Shown piece after piece: positions 1-5,524 of a stretch of 6,747 bases of DNA. How positions within the stretch are numbered: the stretch's first letter is position 1; each line of letters opens with the position of its first letter. The position numbers and the translations under genes were made by a program. Source of the stretch: Patescibacteria group bacterium (GTDB taxonomy: Bacteria > Patescibacteriota > Microgenomatia > UBA1406 > GWC2-37-13); NCBI GenBank assembly GCA_943356515.1, contig CALRFM010000059.1, positions 1 to 6,747 of the forward strand. The letters are read 5' to 3'. Below the pieces are notes generated by a model. It was not told where the DNA came from. It did no database searches and saw only the letters and a list, made by a program, of their open reading frames with translations.

Positions 1-943
1 AGGTTGCCACAGGCGCTGGATCAGTGTAATCGTCTGCTGGTACATATACCGCTTGTAGTGATGTGATAGAACCAGTTTTTGTAGATGTAATACGCTCTTG
101 GAGCGCTGCCATTTCTGTTGCCAGTGTTGGCTGATACCCTACTGCCGATGGAATACGTCCCAAAAGGGCAGATACTTCTGCACCAGCTTGTGCAAATCGG
201 AAGATGTTATCTATGAAAAGGAGTACATCCATGTGTTTCTCATCTCGGAAATACTCTGCTTGAGTTACGCCGCTTAGGGCTACACGCAACCGGTTACCAG
301 GTGGTTCGTTCATCTGTCCAAAAACCAAAACAGTACTACCTAATACTTTAGTTTCTTTCATCTCATTCCACAAATCATTTCCTTCGCGAGTACGCTCTCC
401 CACACCGGTAAAGACAGACACACCTTCGTGCTGCTTTGCTACATTGTGAATAAGTTCTTGTATAGTTACGGTTTTCCCTACGCCGGCACCGCCGAATATG
501 GCTGCCTTACCACCTTTTGAAAGAGGAGCGATAAGATCAATAACCTTTATACCTGTTTCAAATACTTCTTCTTTGATTGATTGTTCAATGAGTGTTGGAG
601 CTTCTCTGTGGATAGGAAGCTTCTTTGCAGTTTTCACTTCTTTGCCTTCGTCGATCACCTCTCCCAAAACATTAAATATGCGTCCTAATGTTTCTTCGCC
701 TACGGGGACTTCTATGGGGTGATTAGTGTTAGATACTTTTGCACCACGCTTCATACCATACACATCAGTCATAGCTACGGTACGTACTAATCCTGCGCCC
801 AATACTGACTGGACCTCTAGAGTAACAGTTCCTAAATTCTTATCTTCTATCGTAAGAGCATCGTATACTTTTGGTGTTTTATCTTCTGGAAATTGAATAT
901 CTATAACAACTCCCCGAATCGAAATGACAGTACCGTGTGACAT
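1..943 (-). CDS. atpD: F1 ATP synthase beta subunit, 3'-truncated by window edge
   Basis: This is the catalytic subunit of F1, which makes or hydrolyses ATP at the alpha/beta interfaces. The frame runs from an ATG at 943 off the left edge, giving the first 314 residues of a family usually near 460-480. The start is set by the typical N-terminal strand MSHGTVISIRGVVIDIQF. Visible landmarks are the P-loop GGAGVGKT (151-158), the GVGERTREGNDLW segment with catalytic Glu183 and Arg184, FGQMNEPPG (208-216), Walker B LLFIDN with Asp245, and ALLGRIPSAVGYQPTL followed by VYVPADDYTDPAP (300-311). The C-terminal helical domain with the DELSEED region lies outside the window. It starts 29 bases after the atpG stop, and that spacer has no clear Shine-Dalgarno sequence; the nearest purine run, GAAAG, is 14 bases away. 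No disruption is visible in the part present. Confidence 0.98.
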   Translation of the reverse strand, partial: MSHGTVISIRGVVIDIQFPEDKTPKVYDALTIEDKNLGTVTLEVQSVLGAGLVRTVAMTDVYGMKRGAKVSNTNHPIEVPVGEETLGRIFNVLGEVIDEGKEVKTAKKLPIHREAPTLIEQSIKEEVFETGIKVIDLIAPLSKGGKAAIFGGAGVGKTVTIQELIHNVAKQHEGVSVFTGVGERTREGNDLWNEMKETKVLGSTVLVFGQMNEPPGNRLRVALSGVTQAEYFRDEKHMDVLLFIDNIFRFAQAGAEVSALLGRIPSAVGYQPTLATEMAALQERITSTKTGSITSLQAVYVPADDYTDPAPVAT

Positions 944-972
944 ATGTGTATTAATAACTTTCAATAAATAAT

Positions 973-1848
973 TTATCCTTCAACGCTTTCTTTGGCTGTA
1001 ATCATATCCAAAAGCTCATTGGTAATTTTTTCTTGTCTTAGTTTATTTGATAAGAGCTTCATATCGTAAATAAGCTCGGTTGCATTGTCTGTGGCACTCT
1101 TCATGGCCATCATGCGTGCAGAGTGCTCTACCGCTTCGCTACTTATGATTGCTCCTCTTACTTTATATTCTAAAAAACTTAATAATAGTTGCTCTAATAT
1201 CTCTTCTGGAGATGGCTCTATGAGCACGTCTTTATTTTTATTTGAACTCGCTTCATCTTTAACCTTCGCAATATCCATATCTACCATTGACAGTGGCAAT
1301 AGTGGTGCACTTACAACCTCGGATTTTAATGTTGAAATATACTGGGTAAATATCAACGAAACCTTTTTGTATTGACCCGTTTTATATTTATCAAGTAAAA
1401 AATCAAACAATGCCGAATACTCCAAGAGTAAATTGTTTCCTGAAAAATCCGCAATTATATGGGCATCTTTCATACGGCCAAAAAACTGTGTTGCCTTAGC
1501 GCCAACCGTAACAATATCTATGTCTTTAAAACTTGCATATTCTTTCAGTGCATGCCTAAAAACACTTATATTAAAAGCTCCTGCCAACCCTTTGTTAGAT
1601 GCAAATACAACCACAATTTCTTTCTGAGCATTGCTCATATCTATTTGCATGAGCTTTGCTTGGGATGGATCTATTTTACCCGATAGTTTTCCTATCATTT
1701 CAGTAAGTCCGTCTCTATAAGGCCTACTTTCAACCTCCAACTGTTGTGCTTTACGCATTTTAACCGCAGATACCATCTGCATTGCTTTTGTTATCTTGCG
1801 CACATTTTTGACTGACTTAATTTTCTTTTTTACGAGCCGTATATTCAT
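973..1848 (-). CDS. atpG: F1 ATP synthase gamma subunit (rotor shaft)
   Basis: This is the central shaft that turns inside the alpha3beta3 hexamer and couples c-ring rotation to catalysis. It is 291 residues, normal for the family. The N-terminal coiled-coil helix is clear (IKSVKNVRKITKAMQMVSAV, residues 10-29, then KMRKAQQLE). The Rossmann-like middle contains the family motif as GLAGAFN (87-93; often GLCGGFN). The C-terminal helix carries the signature EHSARMMAMKSATDNA (241-256), which supplies the other strand of the shaft. EPSPEEILEQLL (211-222) is also typical. Residues 196-209 are a hydrophilic, Lys/Asp/Asn-rich stretch that is probably a surface loop. The ATG overlaps the atpA TGA as ATGA, which suggests translational coupling. 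There is no strong Shine-Dalgarno sequence in the end of atpA. The stop is TAA. Confidence 0.97.
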   Translation of the reverse strand: MNIRLVKKKIKSVKNVRKITKAMQMVSAVKMRKAQQLEVESRPYRDGLTEMIGKLSGKIDPSQAKLMQIDMSNAQKEIVVVFASNKGLAGAFNISVFRHALKEYASFKDIDIVTVGAKATQFFGRMKDAHIIADFSGNNLLLEYSALFDFLLDKYKTGQYKKVSLIFTQYISTLKSEVVSAPLLPLSMVDMDIAKVKDEASSNKNKDVLIEPSPEEILEQLLLSFLEYKVRGAIISSEAVEHSARMMAMKSATDNATELIYDMKLLSNKLRQEKITNELLDMITAKESVEG

Positions 1849-3347
1849 GCTTCGGGTAAATTGTCTTTTACAAACTTCTCAAGTTCTTTTTCAAGCTTTT
1901 CTGAAACTATCTTTTCGGTATTTATTTCATGTAATAGTTTTTTGCCTCGTGTTCGTAAATCAGATAGGTATGATGCTTCAAAAACTGGTACTTTTGCTAA
2001 ATCTACTTCATCTAAATATCCTTTTGTGCCAGCCCAAATAATAGCTACTTGCTCACCTAAGGTGTAGGGTTCGCTTTGCTTTTGTTTCAAAAGCTGTGTT
2101 ACTTTGGCACCTCTGTTGAGAAGTTTTTTGGTTTCAGCGTCAAGATCTGATTCAAATTGTGAAAATGCACTAAGCTCTCTGTATTGGGCTAAATCAAGCT
2201 TAAGCTTGCCAGCAACTTGCTTCATGGCTTTTGTTTGTGCTGCAGATCCTACCCGTGACACCGATAGTCCAACGTTTACCGCTGGTCGAATACCAGAGTT
2301 GAATAAATCAGTTTCTAAAAAGATTTGTCCATCGGTTATAGAAATAACATTGGTAGGAATATATGCCGACACATCATTTTCAAGGGTCTCAATGATAGGA
2401 AGCCCTGTGATAGATCCTCCTCCATGCTCTTTGTTTATACGTGCAGAACGTTCCAGCAATCTTGAGTGAAGATAGAATACATCTCCTGGATATGCCTCAC
2501 GACCAGCTGGTCTGCGAAGAATAAGTGACACTTGTCGGTATGCCCAAGCATGTTTGGAAAGATCATCGTAAATTACCAGTACATCTTTCCCTTTATCCAT
2601 AAAAAACTCTGCAACAGCAGTAGCTGCATAGGGAGCCAAATACTGCAACGTGACTGGGTCTGACGCTGCTGCGTTTACCACAACGGTGTATTCCAATGCG
2701 CCCTTTTGTCGTAATAATTCTATGGTTGTTGCTACTTTAGATTTTTTCTGTCCTATGGCACAATATATACAGATGACATCTTCACCTTTCTGATTTATGA
2801 TTGTGTCTATGCCAATCGTTGTTTTACCGGTTCCACGGTCTCCGATAATAAGCTCTCTCTGTCCTCTTCCTATAGGAATGAGCGCATCAATTGCTTTAAT
2901 GCCAGTTTGAAGTGGCACCGTAACTGATTGTCGTTCTACAATACCCGCAGCAAGCCGTTCAATGGGGTAATATGTTTTTGATTTGATATCTGCGCCGCCA
3001 TCAAGTGCGCGCATAAGTGGATCTACTACTCTTCCCAGTATCTTGTCTTCAACAGGAATAGAAAGAGTGATACCAGTTCCTTTTGCTTTATGCCCAGCAG
3101 TAATACTGAGGTAGTCTCCTAATACAATTGCTCCGACCATATCTTCCAACAGATCGATAACCAGTGCTTTTTCATTATTTTCAAATTCTATGATGTCTCC
3201 GTAGCCAATATTGTCGAGTCCAGATAATGTTACTACACCATCTTTCACTTCAACTACTGTTCCAATTTCTTGAGTTTCTACAGAAATACCTTTTCTGCTA
3301 TCTAACTCTTTTTCAATTTCTTTAATGTATTGATCAAACTGTTTCAT
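1845..3347 (-). CDS. atpA: F1 ATP synthase alpha subunit
   Basis: This is the non-catalytic nucleotide-binding subunit of F1, which alternates with beta in the hexamer and supplies the arginine finger. I choose the ATG at 3347 (500 residues, MKQFDQYIKE...) over an in-frame GTG at 3377. It gives the usual N-terminal amphipathic helix and length, while the extra 10 residues lie inside atpH. Landmarks are the P-loop GDRGTGKT (169-176), Walker B DVLVIYDD (255-262) with Asp261/Asp262, RRPAGREAYPGDVFYLHSR (278-296), and the arginine finger Arg365 in VGLSVSRVGS. Residue 172 is Gly where most alpha subunits have Gln (GDRQTGKT). Lys175, Thr176 and Asp261, needed for nucleotide at the non-catalytic site, are kept. 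The gene overlaps atpH by 14 bases and atpG by 4. Its N-terminal helix normally docks on the delta N-terminal domain, which is missing here. Confidence 0.97.
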   Translation of the reverse strand: MKQFDQYIKEIEKELDSRKGISVETQEIGTVVEVKDGVVTLSGLDNIGYGDIIEFENNEKALVIDLLEDMVGAIVLGDYLSITAGHKAKGTGITLSIPVEDKILGRVVDPLMRALDGGADIKSKTYYPIERLAAGIVERQSVTVPLQTGIKAIDALIPIGRGQRELIIGDRGTGKTTIGIDTIINQKGEDVICIYCAIGQKKSKVATTIELLRQKGALEYTVVVNAAASDPVTLQYLAPYAATAVAEFFMDKGKDVLVIYDDLSKHAWAYRQVSLILRRPAGREAYPGDVFYLHSRLLERSARINKEHGGGSITGLPIIETLENDVSAYIPTNVISITDGQIFLETDLFNSGIRPAVNVGLSVSRVGSAAQTKAMKQVAGKLKLDLAQYRELSAFSQFESDLDAETKKLLNRGAKVTQLLKQKQSEPYTLGEQVAIIWAGTKGYLDEVDLAKVPVFEASYLSDLRTRGKKLLHEINTEKIVSEKLEKELEKFVKDNLPEA

Positions 3348-3621
3348 AAAGAATGTGTTCCAATGTTTGTAACTCACTGTTAAGTGATAGATCTATTACC
3401 TGAGAACCGAATTGTATTATACATCCGGCAAGTATAGATTCGTCAATTTCTTGGTGTATGGTTGCCTTACCCAGCATTTCAATGCGCTGTTTGAGCATCT
3501 GTATCTCGTCATCGCCAAGAAGGTATGGCGCTTTAACCACTACTTTAGCTACCTTTTTAGTCTTTAATCTATCCAAAAGGTATGCCTTCAAATCTGCTTT
3601 TAATTTAGGTTCAATAATCAT
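3334..3621 (-). CDS. atpH: F1 ATP synthase delta subunit, C-terminal domain only
   Basis: Delta (OSCP) links the b-subunit stalk to the top of F1. This one has only 95 residues, against about 175-180 in typical bacteria. Residues 20-94 match the delta C-terminal domain: the run VAKVVVKAPYLLGDDEIQML, a helix, then IDESILAGCIIQFGSQVIDLSL (59-80), corresponding to the family signature (G)G...r.Gd.viD.S, and a closing amphipathic helix. The first 19 residues are a short, basic, helical lead-in. The N-terminal six-helix domain that binds the alpha N-termini is absent. Upstream, the frame stays open only back to a TGA at 3670-3672 with no ATG, GTG or TTG, so no longer start exists, and atpF ends only 23 bases away at normal length. 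There is no Shine-Dalgarno sequence. Identity rests on the C-terminal motif and on position between atpF and atpA. Confidence 0.9.
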   Translation of the reverse strand: MIIEPKLKADLKAYLLDRLKTKKVAKVVVKAPYLLGDDEIQMLKQRIEMLGKATIHQEIDESILAGCIIQFGSQVIDLSLNSELQTLEHILYETV

Positions 3622-3644
3622 AGTTATACAATAATTGAGTCTAC

Positions 3645-4142
3645 TTATATTTTGGCTTTTGGAGCCTGCTCAATGATGTGTTTTGTGATGTCTTTTCGTG
3701 CTTGTGGTGTCAAGTAATCATGCAATGCTTTTTCAACGATCATTACACATATTTCTACTATTTGTTTTCGCATGTCTTTTTGCATAGTTTCACGTTCAGC
3801 TTGTATCTGTGTCTTTGCAGCTTCAACGAGGGCTTCTGCCTCTTTTTTGGCTTCAGCTACTATTTCAGCTTTTACAACAAGTGCTTCTTTTTTACTTGCA
3901 GCAATAGCTTTGGTAAGAGCTGCTTTTCGCTCTTTATCCATAGCTTTATCTTTTTCTTCAAGCTGAGCGCTACGCTTCTCTAGATCTCCAGCAAGTTTAT
4001 CGCGAAGCTCTTCTTGTTCTTTTTGCTTCTTAAGAAATCCAAAAAGGGGACCAGAAATGAACTTCTTAAACACAAGATAAAAAACACCAAAGCTCACCAT
4101 TTGGGCGACAATTAGTTTTACATCTATTCCAAGGTTTTCCAT
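3645..4142 (-). CDS. atpF: F0 ATP synthase b subunit (peripheral stalk)
   Basis: This is the peripheral stalk protein that holds F1 static against the turning rotor. It has 165 residues, normal for the family. A single N-terminal membrane helix (about residues 8-26) opens with LGIDVKLIVAQMVSFGVFYL and is followed by the basic, Pro/Gly-containing turn KKFISGPLFGFLKK (26-39), where family members usually read KKFLxxPI. From residue 40 to about 135 it is a long, highly charged, Ala/Lys/Glu-rich helix without prolines, which should dimerise as a right-handed coiled coil. The C-terminal end (VEICVMIVEKALHDYLTPQA, 129-148) is the region expected to meet delta. It is not fused to delta, so it does not supply the missing delta domain. 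A purine-rich GGGGAAG lies 5 bases before the ATG. The spacer from atpE is 15 bases. Confidence 0.95.
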   Translation of the reverse strand: MENLGIDVKLIVAQMVSFGVFYLVFKKFISGPLFGFLKKQKEQEELRDKLAGDLEKRSAQLEEKDKAMDKERKAALTKAIAASKKEALVVKAEIVAEAKKEAEALVEAAKTQIQAERETMQKDMRKQIVEICVMIVEKALHDYLTPQARKDITKHIIEQAPKAKI

Positions 4143-4147
4143 AATAT

Positions 4148-4154
4148 CTTCCCC
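4148..4154 (-). promoter_or_regulatory. Shine-Dalgarno-like site of atpF
   Basis: GGGGAAG on the coding strand, 5 bases before the atpF ATG and just after the atpE TAA. GGGGA can pair with the anti-Shine-Dalgarno sequence using two G-U wobbles. It is the only convincing ribosome-binding site in this operon, and it supports the MENLGIDVK start of b. Confidence 0.6.
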
Positions 4155-4157
4155 GTA

Positions 4158-4385
4158 TTAGACAAATTTTATAATGAGCGCCACTACGAGTGCGAAAATA
4201 GCGATTGATTCTGCAAATGCTATAGCAAGAATCATAGTAGTGCGAACGGCTCCTTCAGCTTCAGGGTTTCGACCCAATGCTTCCATAGCCTTACTTCCAA
4301 TTAATCCAACTCCCAATCCAGGTCCAAGAGCTCCAATTCCTATTGCTAATGCAGTGGCCAGTAGTCTCATTGTTTCTGCTTCCAT
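4158..4385 (-). CDS. atpE: F0 ATP synthase c subunit (rotor ring)
   Basis: This is the ring-forming membrane subunit that carries the ion. It is a 75-residue helical hairpin. Helix 1 (about 8-31) has the glycine-rich packing motif GIGALGPGLGVGLIG. The polar loop is ALGRNPEAEG with the conserved Arg39-Asn40-Pro41 that faces gamma/epsilon. Helix 2 (about 50-74) is MILAIAFAESIAIFALVVAL with the ion-carrying carboxylate Glu59. The Gln of Na+-type rings (GPGxGQG) is replaced by Val26, and the usual Tyr is Phe64, although Ser60 follows the Glu. This favours proton use but is not decisive. The ATG follows the atpB stop after a 31-base, almost purely A/T spacer with no Shine-Dalgarno sequence. Start and length fit the family well. 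Confidence 0.97.
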   Translation of the reverse strand: MEAETMRLLATALAIGIGALGPGLGVGLIGSKAMEALGRNPEAEGAVRTTMILAIAFAESIAIFALVVALIIKFV

Positions 4386-4416
4386 AGTAAATAAATAAAT
4401 TAATAATTAAAATTAC
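4386..4416 (-). promoter_or_regulatory. U/A-rich leader of atpE lacking a Shine-Dalgarno site
   Basis: The 31 bases between atpB and atpE contain only one G and two C's on the coding strand and end TTATTTATTTACT before the ATG. No purine-rich ribosome-binding site is present. The E. coli atpE gene is known to have a U-rich upstream translational enhancer. A similar unstructured-leader role here is inference from composition and gene identity only. Confidence 0.35.
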
Positions 4417-5211
4417 TTAATGATGTGTCGAAATAGCCATGTTTATAAATACCGTAGATAGCATGGCAAATACCAGAGCCTGCACCAATCCTACGAATAT
4501 CTCCATAAAGAACAAGGGCGATACGACAAAAGATAAAAATACCGGCAATAAAAAAGGAACAATGCTCAGAAGCACTTCTCCTGCAAATATATTTCCATAG
4601 AGTCGGAACGCGAATGATAAAATACGAGCCACTTCGCCAACCAATTCTAATGGTCCTAATAGTATCATAATCGGGTCACGGAAATCAAAGTACTTTTTTA
4701 AATGATTAATGGGTCCTAAAAACTTAAATCCAAAAAGTTGCGTGCCAAGCACAGATATAAGTGCAAGAGCCAGGGTAGTATTCAAATCAGCCGTACCACC
4801 ACGAAACAATGGAATTTTATTACTATGAGCTACTTCATCTTTCTCTTCTTCTTCGTGCACTTCTTCTATTTGATGACTCACTTGTGGAGCTATCAAAATA
4901 GATCCTACCCCTGGAATGAGCCCAGACCAGTTCATAAGAAGAATAAAAAAGAAAAACCCTCCAACAAGAGTGAAAAAAGTATTAATGTGTTTGCCAAGTA
5001 CTGATTCAAACATAGTATAGAGCCATGTAAGAACGCCATGAAGTGCATAAAATCCCAAACTCCTATCTTTCTTTTGTATTTCTGAATTATAAAAACGGGC
5101 TATAAAAAAGAATACTACGATTACCAATATCGTAGTAATAAATGAGTTGGTTATAGGAAGGCCGAATAGTTCGGTGATGATTTCTCCCTTTATACTAATG
5201 TGCGGACCCAT
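4417..5211 (-). CDS. atpB: F0 ATP synthase a subunit (ion channel)
   Basis: This is the stator membrane subunit that provides the two ion half-channels beside the c-ring. It has 264 residues, normal length. The N-terminus (MGPHISIKGEIITELFGLPI) is of the standard type and fixes the start. Predicted segments are TM1 (about 22-40), an amphipathic cytoplasmic part (50-75), TM2 (79-101, followed by SGLIPG), TM3 (142-162, from TADLNTTLALAL), and the membrane-embedded hairpin (181-262). The essential arginine is Arg203 in LSFAFRLYGNIFAGEVLL, with Glu212 matching E. coli Glu219 and Gln244 matching Gln252; Glu237 stands where E. coli has His245. Between TM2 and TM3, on the outer face, is an acidic loop with three His (108-134). 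The gene overlaps the atpZ-like gene by 17 bases and has no Shine-Dalgarno sequence (ACACACACG before ATG), so coupled translation is likely. Confidence 0.97.
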   Translation of the reverse strand: MGPHISIKGEIITELFGLPITNSFITTILVIVVFFFIARFYNSEIQKKDRSLGFYALHGVLTWLYTMFESVLGKHINTFFTLVGGFFFFILLMNWSGLIPGVGSILIAPQVSHQIEEVHEEEEKDEVAHSNKIPLFRGGTADLNTTLALALISVLGTQLFGFKFLGPINHLKKYFDFRDPIMILLGPLELVGEVARILSFAFRLYGNIFAGEVLLSIVPFLLPVFLSFVVSPLFFMEIFVGLVQALVFAMLSTVFINMAISTHH

Positions 5212-5482
5212 CGTGTGTGTAAAGTTTTATTAAATGATAAAACATGATAATTGTACCAAAGAGTATTCCTAAAAGAGTATATAAAGCATCGGTGTCATAC
5301 TTCATATCAAGCCATCTTCCGATGAATATACCTCCAACCAGTGGAACACTTAAGTAAAAACCAAGATTAGCATATTCTTTTGACAATGTGTACTGCTTTT
5401 TTTTTGAAGGTTGCTGCGCCAGCGTTTTTACTTCTCCAGATTCTGCAATATGCTTATATGATTTTGTTCTTATTGGTGCCAT
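5195..5482 (-). CDS. atpZ: AtpZ-type (ATPase_gene1 family) two-TM protein ahead of atpB
   Basis: This is a small membrane protein of the AtpZ/AtpI-associated family found at the head of many atp operons. In Bacillus, AtpZ works with AtpI in Mg2+/Ca2+ transport and ATPase assembly; its role here is not known. It has 95 residues: a basic cytoplasmic tail (1-35, with KTKSYK-like and SKKKQ patches), TM1 (about 38-56, NLGFYLSVPLVGGIFIG) ending in the family-like GRWLDMKYDT, then TM2 (about 66-88, ALYTLLGILFGTIIMFY). Two helices and the WLD turn favour AtpZ over the four-helix AtpI, and no separate atpI is seen. The ATG at 5482 lacks a Shine-Dalgarno sequence and is overlapped by a likely -10 box. 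An in-frame TTG at 5386 (63-residue product, keeping both helices) is an alternative start. A run of nine A lies in codons 26-29. It ends in TAG inside atpB. Confidence 0.82.
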   Translation of the reverse strand: MAPIRTKSYKHIAESGEVKTLAQQPSKKKQYTLSKEYANLGFYLSVPLVGGIFIGRWLDMKYDTDALYTLLGILFGTIIMFYHLIKLYTHDGSAH

Positions 5483-5509
5483 TGTAGCAATAATGATTTA
5501 TGAAGTCAA
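5481..5509 (-). promoter_or_regulatory. candidate sigma70-type promoter of the atp operon
   Basis: On the minus strand, TTGACT (5509-5504), a 17-base spacer and TACAAT (5486-5481) match the TTGACA-17-TATAAT consensus at 10 of 12 positions. It lies in the 42-base dnaE-atpZ gap, the largest in the window, where an operon promoter is expected. The -10 box includes the A and T of the apparent atpZ ATG, so a transcript starting near 5474 would lack that codon. AT-rich DNA gives chance matches, hence the moderate confidence. Confidence 0.55.
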
Positions 5510-5523
5510 CGTACTAAATACGT
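5509..5523. repeat. short inverted repeat touching the -35 box
   Basis: On the minus strand, ACGTA (5523-5519), a five-base loop TTTAG, and TACGT (5513-5509) form a perfect 5-bp inverted repeat directly after the dnaE stop. Its last base is the first base of the candidate -35 hexamer. It is too short and has no T-tract, so it is not a convincing terminator. It could be a small operator half-site pair or chance. Confidence 0.25.
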
Positions 5524-5524
5524 A

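Noticed and set aside
2104..2469. 121-codon plus-strand reading frame inside atpA
   Set aside because: It lies entirely opposite a highly conserved part of alpha and has no independent support. The other plus-strand frames opposite atpG, atpF, atpE, atpB and dnaE are rejected for the same reason.
3348..3377. Upstream GTG start for atpA adding 10 residues
   Set aside because: The extension lies within atpH coding sequence, is not like alpha N-termini, and the ATG at 3347 gives the usual length and N-terminal helix.
973..4142. Recoded TGA (Gly) genetic code
   Set aside because: TGA ends atpH and atpA exactly where the families end, and no gene has an in-frame TGA.
1..5482. V/A-type rather than F-type ATPase
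   Set aside because: Gene order, the gamma, delta and b subunits, and the small two-helix c subunit are all F-type.
5509..5523. Rho-independent terminator after dnaE
   Set aside because: The stem is only 5 bp with two G-C pairs and no following T-tract.
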